The notes under the pieces: generated by a model
Told to the model about the DNA's origin: nothing
Databases searched by the model: none
The model's input: the letters and a program-made list of their open reading frames with translations, nothing else
Origin: Lentisphaeria bacterium
GTDB lineage: Bacteria > Verrucomicrobiota > Lentisphaeria > Victivallales > JAUVCU01
Direction: 5' to 3'
DNA: 6,462 nt
Assembly: GCA_030590715.1 (NCBI GenBank)
Contig: JAUVCU010000091.1
Span: 1 to 6,462, forward strand
Shown here: piece by piece, positions 1-5,734 of the stretch
How positions within the stretch are numbered: the stretch's first letter is position 1
How the letters are laid out: each line of letters begins with the position of its first letter
Program-made: the position numbers and the translations under genes

Positions 1-1049
1 TGACAGAGGAAAACACTGCGGTCATTCTATTTACTAGTGGTTCGGAATCGAAACCGAAAGGGGTGCCGCTAAGTCATAAAAACATTCTGTCGAATCTTGT
101 CGGGCCGACAACACTTATGAACTATAAAACGAGCGATACGATGTATGGTTTTCTACCGCCGTTTCACTCGTTCGGTTTTACTGTTGCGACAATGCTGCCA
201 TTGACAACCGGTTTGAGAGCTGCTTATTATCCTAATCCGACGGAAGGAAGCCGGATTGCTTCCGGCTGTGAAAAATGGAACGTAACTTTGATGGCGGGAA
301 CGCCTTCGTTTATCAACACGATTTTTAAATCAGCGACGCTTGATCAGATCGGGAAAATCAGGGGTATCATTGCCGGAGCTGAAAAAGTGCCGCAGCAATT
401 ATTTGATGCAATTGACAATTTAGGTACGGGTGCACAGATTTTTGAAGGGTACGGTATTACGGAGTGTTCTCCGGTAATCACGTGCAACCGACCAGGAGCT
501 CCGTTGAAAGGTGTGGGGCAGCCTATGCCGGGCGTTGAGGTGATGATTGTCGATCCTGAGTCACACGAGGAACTTCCCGCGGGAGAACGCGGGCTGATCC
601 TGGTCTACGGACCAAATGTTTTTAACGGGTATTTGAACTATCCGGTTGATCCATTTACCGAGATCAATGGGAAAAAATGGTATATCACCGGAGACCTCGG
701 ATTTTTATGTGAAGATAACTATCTGACTATTTCGGGACGGATGAAACGTTTTGTGAAAGTCGGTGGCGAGATGATCAGTCTGCCTGCAATTGAAACGGCA
801 TTGGACAAAAAATGGCCGGCGACTGAAGAAGGCCCTGTTGTTGCTCTGCATGCAATTGAGCAGGAAAATGTAAGGCCTGTCCTTGTTTTGTTCACTTCAC
901 TTGATATCTCATTAGAGGAAGTGAATCAGGAAGTGAAAACAGCGGGATTCAGTGCTTTGAGCAAAATTAATGAGCTTCGCTCTATTGAAGCAATTCCGCT
1001 TCTCGGAACCGGAAAGACAGATTATCAGAGTCTGAAACAAATGGTTTAG
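1..1049 (+). CDS. AMP-forming acyl-CoA/acyl-ACP synthetase, 5'-truncated (Aas-like)
   Basis: The gene enters from the left edge; the frame begins at base 3 and 348 codons are visible before the TAG stop. It belongs to the ANL adenylating superfamily, which activates a carboxylic acid as acyl-AMP and passes it to a thiol. Visible motifs, in order: the Ser/Thr/Gly-rich phosphate loop TSGSESKPKG (33-62), the adenine-binding YGITECS (450-470), the ATP-ribose-binding YITGDLG (681-701), the hinge region GRMKRFVKVGGEM (735-773), and the C-terminal catalytic lysine in GTGKTDY (Lys codon 1014-1016). The motif spelling resembles the synthetase half of Aas (acyl-ACP synthetase/lysophospholipid acyltransferase) more than free-standing FadD, so a fatty-acid substrate handed to ACP or CoA is likely, but that is an inference. 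The missing N-terminal part could hold an acyltransferase or only the start of the adenylation domain. A GTG at 63 lies inside the phosphate loop and is not a true start. Confidence 0.93.
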   Translation, partial: TEENTAVILFTSGSESKPKGVPLSHKNILSNLVGPTTLMNYKTSDTMYGFLPPFHSFGFTVATMLPLTTGLRAAYYPNPTEGSRIASGCEKWNVTLMAGTPSFINTIFKSATLDQIGKIRGIIAGAEKVPQQLFDAIDNLGTGAQIFEGYGITECSPVITCNRPGAPLKGVGQPMPGVEVMIVDPESHEELPAGERGLILVYGPNVFNGYLNYPVDPFTEINGKKWYITGDLGFLCEDNYLTISGRMKRFVKVGGEMISLPAIETALDKKWPATEEGPVVALHAIEQENVRPVLVLFTSLDISLEEVNQEVKTAGFSALSKINELRSIEAIPLLGTGKTDYQSLKQMV

Positions 1050-1180
1050 TAAGTTTGAAATGCTGGCTGAAGGGTGTGGTGATTCAAAACAATCTTGACA
1101 AATCTGAAACCGGCAACAAACTATACATTGTAACATAACAGAAAGATTTACCCAGAATTATAATTAATTAGGACGTCTGA

Positions 1181-1348
1181 ATGGAAAAGTTTCTTGTAAC
1201 GGTCGGAATTATCGGTGGAAGTCTTTTAGGTGGTTGGGCTGGAGGTTATTTCGGCGGAGGTATTTTTACTCAGCTTTTTACCAGTTTAATCGGTTCTATC
1301 ATTGGTTTTCTCGTAATACGAAAAATCATTGACGAGTATATTTACTAA
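1181..1348 (+). CDS. Small glycine-zipper membrane protein (GlsB/YeaQ-like)
   Basis: A 55-codon gene starts at ATG 1181, seven bases after an AGGA Shine-Dalgarno (1170-1173), and ends at TAA 1346-1348. Two hydrophobic segments (about residues 4-29 and 32-46) are joined by a short turn; the tail is charged (RKIIDEY). Glycines at 9, 13, 17, 21 and 25 form an unbroken GxxxG zipper, with another GxxxG at 38-42, which implies tight helix packing in the inner membrane. The order of a Gly-rich helix, a short linker, and a helix ending in an Ile-rich Arg-Lys tail resembles, from memory, the last two-thirds of the GlsB/YeaQ/YmgE (transglycosylase-associated) stress membrane proteins, which are usually about 80 residues with three helices. 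This one would lack the first helix. It lies 131 bases after the synthetase gene and converges with the HDOD gene. Coding status is well supported; the family link is tentative. Confidence 0.75.
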   Translation: MEKFLVTVGIIGGSLLGGWAGGYFGGGIFTQLFTSLIGSIIGFLVIRKIIDEYIY

Positions 1349-1350
1349 CG

Positions 1351-1376
1351 TTTTAACGCGGACGGTTGTGTTAAAA
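1351..1376. terminator. Possible bidirectional terminator between convergent genes
   Basis: TTTTAACGC (1351-1359) pairs with GTGTTAAAA (1368-1376) around an 8-base loop, with one G-U wobble when read on the plus strand. It sits exactly between the stop of the small membrane protein gene and the stop of the minus-strand HDOD gene, overlapping the latter's stop codon. The A/T ends of the stem supply a short T run on either strand. The stem is weak and GC-poor, so this is only a candidate. Confidence 0.35.
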
Positions 1377-2450
1377 ATTATTCTCGATGATGGCAGGAAT
1401 TTCATCGAGGAATTTTAATGTTTCCTCATCAAGGTCAATATTTAATTCACTGGTAGAAACCAGATCAAAGATATTTATTTCTCCATAATTTCTCCCTTTA
1501 CCTAAAATACAGGCAATCGCATCGCTTAGATTAATGAGTGCAGAGAGCATGTAGTGTTCCTGTTCATCAATGTCGAAACCACACTCGAAGAAGTCGTGAT
1601 GATGCTCGATGGCACTTATTACTAGGTCATCAATATTCCACTTTTTTGCAAGGAAGGAGCCTACAACAGCATGGAATTCAGGAAATGTTCTGCCGAATGT
1701 CTCTTCGCATGGAGCCTCTTTTGTCTTAATCTGTAGTTCTGAATATTCCGAAATCGACGTTAAAATACCGAGCTTACCCACGTCATGAAGAAGTCCGGCC
1801 AGAAAAGCGGTGTCAGGATCGTGGAAATAACGCTGGCTTAAATAAGAGGCAATAATTGCCGTGGCATAGCTGTGATTGACGATAGATGTTGCCATTGCTT
1901 GAAGTTCTTTTGAGGTGGAAGCGTTTATTTTGCAGGAGTACAGGTAGAGCATTGCTCTGACACTGTCGCGTCCGAGCCTTGGTAAGGCAGTTCGGAGGTC
2001 ATTTATTCTCACTCCACGGCCGCATACAGATGAATTGACCAAGGCTATAAATTCGCCCGCCATTGCCGGACTTTTATTTATAAGATAGGCAACCTCAGCA
2101 AAATCGAAATCGTCATTGTTGAGTAATTCAATAACTTGAAGTTCGTTTTGTGAAATCTCGATAACCGGGAATTGATTATTTTGGATCTGCTTGTTGAGCT
2201 CATCAAAGACCCATTCATCATCGATTTCTTCAAGAGGGTGGGCTACATCCGAGGAGGTGCATTCACTGCACCACCAGTAAGCGGAGTAATCCCCCGAGTC
2301 TTTAGCTGCCTGAAGCGCACGCCCTGCTGCAGAACGCGCTCGCGGTTTAGGTTTTTCGGAAGCTCTGCTTGAGGGCAATTTAGGGCTTGGGGATAGTTTT
2401 TCTTCATCGCCGTTAAACATGTCAACAATTTTTTTTATAAAGCTGACCAC
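1371..2450 (-). CDS. HDOD domain signalling protein with intact HD residues
   Basis: The 359-residue protein has a charged, Pro/Ser/Lys/Arg-rich N-terminal tail (about 15-45), a WWCSEC segment with a CxxC pair (C61, C64), then an HDOD domain from about 90 to 320. HDOD proteins are non-enzymatic relatives of HD phosphohydrolases, usually acting as scaffolds in bacterial signalling. Here the HD-type metal-ligand set looks complete: H193, H222-D223 (in LLHDVGK), H260, H283/H284 and D310, so metal binding or phosphohydrolase activity is possible. No GYP motif is seen, so it is not a classical cyclic-di-GMP phosphodiesterase. The start is GTG 2450, chosen because AAGGGG (2457-2462 on this strand) lies six bases upstream; an ATG eleven codons in lacks such a site. 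It begins 18 bases after the acyltransferase gene ends, so it is probably the last gene of that operon. No signal peptide or membrane helix is seen; it is presumably cytoplasmic. Confidence 0.92.
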   Translation of the reverse strand: MVSFIKKIVDMFNGDEEKLSPSPKLPSSRASEKPKPRARSAAGRALQAAKDSGDYSAYWWCSECTSSDVAHPLEEIDDEWVFDELNKQIQNNQFPVIEISQNELQVIELLNNDDFDFAEVAYLINKSPAMAGEFIALVNSSVCGRGVRINDLRTALPRLGRDSVRAMLYLYSCKINASTSKELQAMATSIVNHSYATAIIASYLSQRYFHDPDTAFLAGLLHDVGKLGILTSISEYSELQIKTKEAPCEETFGRTFPEFHAVVGSFLAKKWNIDDLVISAIEHHHDFFECGFDIDEQEHYMLSALINLSDAIACILGKGRNYGEINIFDLVSTSELNIDLDEETLKFLDEIPAIIENNF

Positions 2451-2468
2451 CGCAAACCCCTTATTGGT

Positions 2469-3281
2469 TTATTTGCCCCATTTCTCCAGGCGGCTTGTTA
2501 TAAACTCCACAATAGTGTTTTGAGCTTCTTTACCGTTTCCTGTAACTTCAATCGCTTCTGCAAATTCGAAATGCACTTCTTTATCTTTGTTGATCGGGCC
2601 TAAATCCTTGAACTTTTTCCCATTTTCAAGGAAATCAGTTTTAAGGGCGACCGGTATAACTGGAACGCCAGCACCTTTAGCTAATTTTACTCCTATCGAA
2701 TTAAATTGGGAAGGGTCAAATTGTGCCGAACGCGTTGACTGAGGGTAAATAATTATAGATTCACCGGCTTCGAGTTTTTTCTTACCTTCGGAAATAACTT
2801 TTTTGAAGTCTTCTCTCGGGTTTTCACGTGCGACTCCGATATTTCCCATTCCGCGCATGATGTTTCCGAAAAAAGGAATATTGAACAGTTTTTCTTTGAC
2901 CACAAAAATAGCCGGTTTGCGGCAAGATATAAAAGATGACATAACAGCAGTTTCGAGTAAGCTCATGTGGTTGCCGATAAAAACGACAGGCCCTTCAACC
3001 TTATCAATATTATTCATACCGGAAACAGAGATGCGGGCTCCACATCCTTCGGCAACTTTCATGTTTTGACGAGAGTAGTATGCCTGAGCCACTGTATCAA
3101 GTTTACCTTTTTTCCCGCATTGGCCTGTCCTGTAGTAAACGATAAAATTTTTAATATAAAAAGCCCATCGTGACCCGAAAAGAAGTCGGTCAAATAAGAA
3201 TCTTTTTGTTGATTTCGGTGTTTTATAACTATCGCCGGAAAATATGCTTACGGCTTCTTTTTGCATCAATTTATCACACAT
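2469..3281 (-). CDS. PlsC-family lysophospholipid acyltransferase with altered motifs
   Basis: This 270-residue protein has the LPLAT/PlsC layout and would transfer an acyl chain to a glycerophospholipid precursor or other lipid acceptor at the inner membrane. Motif I is NHMSLLE (104-110): the catalytic His105 is present, but the usual HX4D aspartate is glutamate (E110). Motif II is GVAR (149-152). Motif III, normally PEGTR, reads PQSTR (180-184). Motif IV is VPVIPVAL (206-213). The same substitutions are familiar to me from deltaproteobacterial relatives, so they look like a subfamily trait rather than decay. A hydrophobic aromatic segment at about 38-50 could anchor it to the membrane. ATG 3281 has only an AGGA eleven bases upstream (3293-3296 on this strand), inside the preceding gene, so translation may be partly coupled to the aldolase gene six bases away. 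The true lipid acceptor cannot be read from sequence. Confidence 0.92.
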   Translation of the reverse strand: MCDKLMQKEAVSIFSGDSYKTPKSTKRFLFDRLLFGSRWAFYIKNFIVYYRTGQCGKKGKLDTVAQAYYSRQNMKVAEGCGARISVSGMNNIDKVEGPVVFIGNHMSLLETAVMSSFISCRKPAIFVVKEKLFNIPFFGNIMRGMGNIGVARENPREDFKKVISEGKKKLEAGESIIIYPQSTRSAQFDPSQFNSIGVKLAKGAGVPVIPVALKTDFLENGKKFKDLGPINKDKEVHFEFAEAIEVTGNGKEAQNTIVEFITSRLEKWGK

Positions 3282-3287
3282 CTAATT

Positions 3288-3938
3288 TTATTTCCTAAAG
3301 TATACTGTTTCTTTTTCTTGTGTTAATTCACGAACTTTTATAGCTGCTTCTGTTATTTTTGCCCAGTTTTTGTATTGAACATCCACATCTTTTACAATCC
3401 ACGGGCATGAGACGGCAGCCACTTGGGGAACTCTTAGATAATCTCTCAGTACTTCCTCTGTAATTCCACCTTTGGCGATCACGTCTAAATTTAGGTGTGC
3501 AAATGGTTTAAGCAATTCAACAAGCAAAGGAGCTCCCCCGAAAAACTGTGCCGGGAAAAATTTAAGGTTTGTAATCCCGGATGTAATTGCGGTTTCTATA
3601 TCGGTAGGAGTGCAGACTCCCGCTGCGTATTCAATGTTATGTTTCAGCGCTTCCTGGATGATTTCGACTTTCACTCCTGGTGATGAGGCAAAGCATGCTC
3701 CCACCTCGCAAGCCCGCATAAGTAGGTCTGCATTGAGTATGCCTCCAGCCCCGATAATGAATTCGGGAAAACGCTCCAGTACAGCGCGTATTATCAGTGC
3801 GTCCTGATGGTTTTTATAGGCTATTTCCATAACTGGAAGTCCCGCTTCTGCAAGTGCTTCCGCAATATGAAGTGCTTCGTCAATATCAATGTGTTCAGCT
3901 GAGGAGATAATACGATATTTGCGTAATTGTCTAAACAT
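3288..3938 (-). CDS. KDPG/KHG aldolase-family protein (Eda-like)
   Basis: A 216-residue class I aldolase of the Eda fold (TIM barrel), the family that splits 2-keto-3-deoxy-6-phosphogluconate or 4-hydroxy-2-oxoglutarate to pyruvate plus an aldehyde. The Schiff-base lysine is K126 in LKFFPAQ and the general acid/base glutamate is E38 in MEIAYKN; the GAGG loop (63-66) and SSPG (85-88) also match. Against E. coli Eda (from memory), several phosphate- or carboxylate-binding positions differ: Arg49 is Lys42, Thr73 is Gly66, Thr161 is Lys156, and the GGSW loop is SCPW (177-180). The retro-aldol chemistry should survive, but the substrate may not be KDPG. I chose ATG 3938 because GAGGA (3946-3950 on this strand) sits seven bases upstream; an in-frame GTG at 3956 would place that site inside the gene. 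First gene of a three-gene operon, oddly paired with lipid and signalling genes; no Entner-Doudoroff dehydratase is visible here. Confidence 0.9.
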   Translation of the reverse strand: MFRQLRKYRIISSAEHIDIDEALHIAEALAEAGLPVMEIAYKNHQDALIIRAVLERFPEFIIGAGGILNADLLMRACEVGACFASSPGVKVEIIQEALKHNIEYAAGVCTPTDIETAITSGITNLKFFPAQFFGGAPLLVELLKPFAHLNLDVIAKGGITEEVLRDYLRVPQVAAVSCPWIVKDVDVQYKNWAKITEAAIKVRELTQEKETVYFRK

Positions 3939-3977
3939 AACTTTTTCCTCATTCACCAGTTTAATTTAAAGACATAT

Positions 3978-4005
3978 AGTATAAGTTTATCTCTTTTTGA
4001 TTCAA
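3978..4005 (-). promoter_or_regulatory. Candidate sigma-70 promoter for the aldolase-plsC-HDOD operon
   Basis: On the minus strand a TTGAAT -35 (4000-4005) and a TATACT -10 (3978-3983) are separated by 16 bases. Transcription would begin near 3971, leaving a leader of about 33 bases before ATG 3938. The -10 matches consensus at five of six bases, the -35 at four. It overlaps neither start codon and sits next to the opposing purD promoter. Confidence 0.5.
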
Positions 4006-4006
4006 A

Positions 4007-4035
4007 TTGATAAGATTATGAAAGATAAATAATAT
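4007..4035 (+). promoter_or_regulatory. Candidate sigma-70 promoter for purD
   Basis: TTGATA (4007-4012, five of six consensus bases) is followed after exactly 17 bases by TAATAT (4030-4035, four of six). The expected start near 4042 leaves a leader of about 20 bases, just enough for the GGGA Shine-Dalgarno at 4050-4053. The -35 boxes of this and the opposite-strand promoter are only one base apart, so the two could interfere or share a regulator. No PurR-like palindrome or purine riboswitch is visible, and the leader is too short for a riboswitch. Confidence 0.5.
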
Positions 4036-4061
4036 AAATAAGAATAAACGGGAAATTTTAG

Positions 4062-5342
4062 ATGAAAGTTTTAGTAGTTGGAAGCGGAGGACGAGAGCAC
4101 ACAATAAGCTGGAAACTCGCTCAAAGTGAATCAGTAGAGAAAGTATTTTGTGCTCCGGGAAATGCGGGTATTGCACTTGATGTTGAGTGTGTGAATATTG
4201 GTGTTTCAGAGCTAGACAAACTTGCTGACTTTGCAGAAGCAAAAGAGATCGGACTGACTGTTGTCGGACCGGAAGTTCCTCTTTGTGCTGGAATCGTTGA
4301 CGTTTTCAACGAACGTGGACTGAAAGTATTCGGACCAGCTAAAGCTGGAGCTGAACTTGAAGGAAGTAAATCTTTTGCTAAAGATTTCATGAACAAGCAC
4401 AACATACCTACAGCTCGCTCACAAGTTTTTACAACAGAGCAGCCTGCAGTTGATTATGTTAATTCCGAGTTTGAAGCTGGTGAAAAAGGTATCGTAATCA
4501 AAGCTGACGGTCTTGCAGCAGGAAAAGGTGTTTTCGTTGCTCTTAACCGTGAAGACGCAATCGCAGGAATTAAAGAGTGCTTCAGTGGATCATTTGGAGA
4601 ATCTGGATACCGCGTACTTATCGAAGAATGCCTTTTCGGAGAAGAAGCATCGATTCTTGCTCTTACTGATGGTAAAACAATTATGCCTCTAGCGTCATCA
4701 CAAGACCATAAGCGTCTTCTGGATGGAGATGGCGGTCCAAATACAGGTGGAATGGGAGCTTACTCTCCGGCTCCGGTTGTCGACGATGCCCTTATGGCAA
4801 AAGTTGACGAAGAGGTTCTTCAGCGTTTTCTTAAAGGAATCCAGGAAGATGACCTTTATTTCCGCGGAATTATCTATGCTGGTGTAATGGTTACTGAAAA
4901 AGGTATTAAAATCCTTGAATTCAACGTTCGCTTCGGTGATCCGGAAACTCAAGCTGTTCTTTACCGTCTAGAGAGTGATCTTGCTGATGCAATGCTTAAA
5001 ACAGCTGAAGGTCGCCTTGATGAAGTTGAACTTCAATGGTCTGACGATACTGCAATCTGTGTAGTGATGGCTTCTGGTGGATACCCTGCTACATATGAAA
5101 AAGGTCACACTATTAGCGGAATTGAAGCAGCTGATGCAACTGGCGCAAAAGTATTCCACGCGGGGACATCTGTTGAGAATGGAAACATTGTTAATACAGG
5201 TGGTCGCGTACTTGGCGTAACTGCAAAAGGTAAAGATATTGTTGAAGCGCGTAAGAACGTATACAACGCTGTTGAGAAGATTGACTGGACAGATACTTTC
5301 TACCGTAAAGACATCGCTTACCGAGCTCTAGAAAGAGCTTAA
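4062..5342 (+). CDS. purD: Phosphoribosylamine--glycine ligase (GAR synthetase)
   Basis: PurD joins phosphoribosylamine, glycine and ATP to form glycinamide ribonucleotide, the second step of de novo purine synthesis, in the cytoplasm. The 426-residue length is typical for the family. Visible landmarks: N-terminal GSGGREH (7-13), GPEVPL (69-74), ATP-grasp loop KADGLAAGKG (147-156), EECLFGEEAS (188-197), the DGDGGPNTGGMGAYSP segment (221-236), and the metal-binding EFNVRFGDPE (286-295) with E286 and N288 as likely magnesium ligands. A C-terminal domain of about 100 residues follows. ATG 4062 is preceded by GGGA at eight bases. The gene is alone in its transcript, between a divergent promoter region and a strong terminator; in many related genomes purE or another pur gene sits alongside, and none is seen here. 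Codon use (many GCT, GAA, GTT, CTT) looks smoother than in the neighbours, consistent with high expression of a housekeeping gene. Confidence 0.98.
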   Translation: MKVLVVGSGGREHTISWKLAQSESVEKVFCAPGNAGIALDVECVNIGVSELDKLADFAEAKEIGLTVVGPEVPLCAGIVDVFNERGLKVFGPAKAGAELEGSKSFAKDFMNKHNIPTARSQVFTTEQPAVDYVNSEFEAGEKGIVIKADGLAAGKGVFVALNREDAIAGIKECFSGSFGESGYRVLIEECLFGEEASILALTDGKTIMPLASSQDHKRLLDGDGGPNTGGMGAYSPAPVVDDALMAKVDEEVLQRFLKGIQEDDLYFRGIIYAGVMVTEKGIKILEFNVRFGDPETQAVLYRLESDLADAMLKTAEGRLDEVELQWSDDTAICVVMASGGYPATYEKGHTISGIEAADATGAKVFHAGTSVENGNIVNTGGRVLGVTAKGKDIVEARKNVYNAVEKIDWTDTFYRKDIAYRALERA

Positions 5343-5359
5343 TTTAGTTTCTGCAATTC

Positions 5360-5400
5360 AAAGCAACTGAGATATTGTTCTCAGTTGCTTTTTTTCTTTC
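5360..5400 (+). terminator. Strong intrinsic terminator of purD
   Basis: A perfect stem, AAAGCAACTGAG (5360-5371) against CTCAGTTGCTTT (5380-5391), closes an 8-base loop and runs straight into a T-rich tract (TTTTTTTCTTTC, 5389-5400). It begins 18 bases after the purD stop. This is a textbook Rho-independent terminator and closes purD as a single-gene unit. Confidence 0.93.
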
Positions 5401-5455
5401 TACAAATGATTAAAATCACCATTTTCCTTTATAATGTCTCCTATAATTAGGATTC

Positions 5456-5474
5456 GCTAATCACAATGATTAGC
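5456..5474. repeat. Perfect palindrome, possible operator
   Basis: GCTAATCA (5456-5463) and TGATTAGC (5467-5474) are exact reverse complements around CAA. The site lies about nine bases downstream of a TATAAT hexamer (5442-5447), where a start-site operator would sit. The half-site TGATTA recurs at 5407-5412, within another small palindrome (5407-5418). A three-base loop and no T run argue against a terminator. The binding protein is unknown. Confidence 0.6.
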
Positions 5475-5587
5475 TGTGTGTGATAATATTATTAAGCGGG
5501 CTTTTCTCCTTGGTAAATAACTAGAGCTTGTTCGAAAAGTATTTTTTAGCCTCAAAAAACACAATTATTCAGAAAGAAAAAGAGTCA

Positions 5588-5633
5588 CAGTTAGTTATAT
5601 TTAAGTAACTTAGACAAAAATAACAACTAACTG
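5588..5633. repeat. Nested inverted repeat
   Basis: The outer arms CAGTTAGTT (5588-5596) and AACTAACTG (5625-5633) are perfect over nine bases; pairing can continue inward through a three-base bulge (TTAT against ATAA). Inside lies a second palindrome, TAAGT-A-ACTTA (5602-5612). The element is AT-rich with no T run after it, so it is not a standard terminator. It could be a regulator or recombinase binding site, or a structured RNA. Confidence 0.55.
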
Positions 5634-5734
5634 GACGCAGAATGAAAAAATAGTTTACTAAGCCCGATTTGCAACATGGTTCAGGCACTTCCTGACTCTA
5701 AACTAGCCGATTTTACTAGAGAACTACTTCACTT

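Larger units (their letters stand above)
5401..5734. other. Gene-poor, palindrome-rich intergenic stretch
   Basis: No open frame with a credible ribosome binding site is seen on either strand here. The stretch is clearly AT-richer than the flanking genes. It holds two perfect TATAAT hexamers (5430-5435 and 5442-5447) without good -35 partners, and a run of inverted repeats: TGATT/AATCA (5407-5418), the 19-base palindrome at 5456-5474, TTTTTT/AAAAAA around AGCCTC (5542-5559), the nested repeat at 5588-5633, and TCAGG/CCTGA (5681-5695). A protein-like frame (5646-5744) may be the remnant of a gene start. It could be a regulatory leader, a small RNA locus or the edge of an old insertion; the sequence does not decide. 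Confidence 0.6.

Noticed and set aside
246..267. Overlapping hairpins GGAAGC/GCTTCC and AGCCGG/CCGGCT
   Set aside because: They lie within the synthetase coding region with no T run and no sign of function beyond chance codon composition.
1095..1164. TTGACA at 1095-1100 and TATAAT at 1159-1164 as a promoter for the small membrane protein
   Set aside because: TTGACA has no -10 at 16-18 bases (the nearest, TATACA at 1122, is 21 away), and the TATAAT has no -35 and would start transcription at the Shine-Dalgarno itself.
3472..3807. 111-residue plus-strand frame opposite the aldolase gene
   Set aside because: Antisense shadow of a clearly recognisable aldolase; no Shine-Dalgarno and an unnatural composition rich in Ser, Cys and Ala.
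3939..3956. Longer aldolase starting at GTG 3956
   Set aside because: The GAGGA Shine-Dalgarno at 3946-3950 would lie inside the coding region and serves ATG 3938 at ideal spacing; nothing suitable precedes the GTG.
3961..4242. 93-residue minus-strand frame spanning the divergent promoter region
   Set aside because: It crosses both candidate promoters and the purD start, and is rich in Leu, Phe and Ile from AT-rich spacer DNA.
4121..4405. 94-residue minus-strand frame inside purD
   Set aside because: Ser/Thr/Phe-rich mirror of purD codons; purD is unmistakable here.
5524..5545. GTTCGAA at 5530-5536 resembling a tRNA T-loop
   Set aside because: No matching T-stem, anticodon arm or acceptor stem can be assembled around it.
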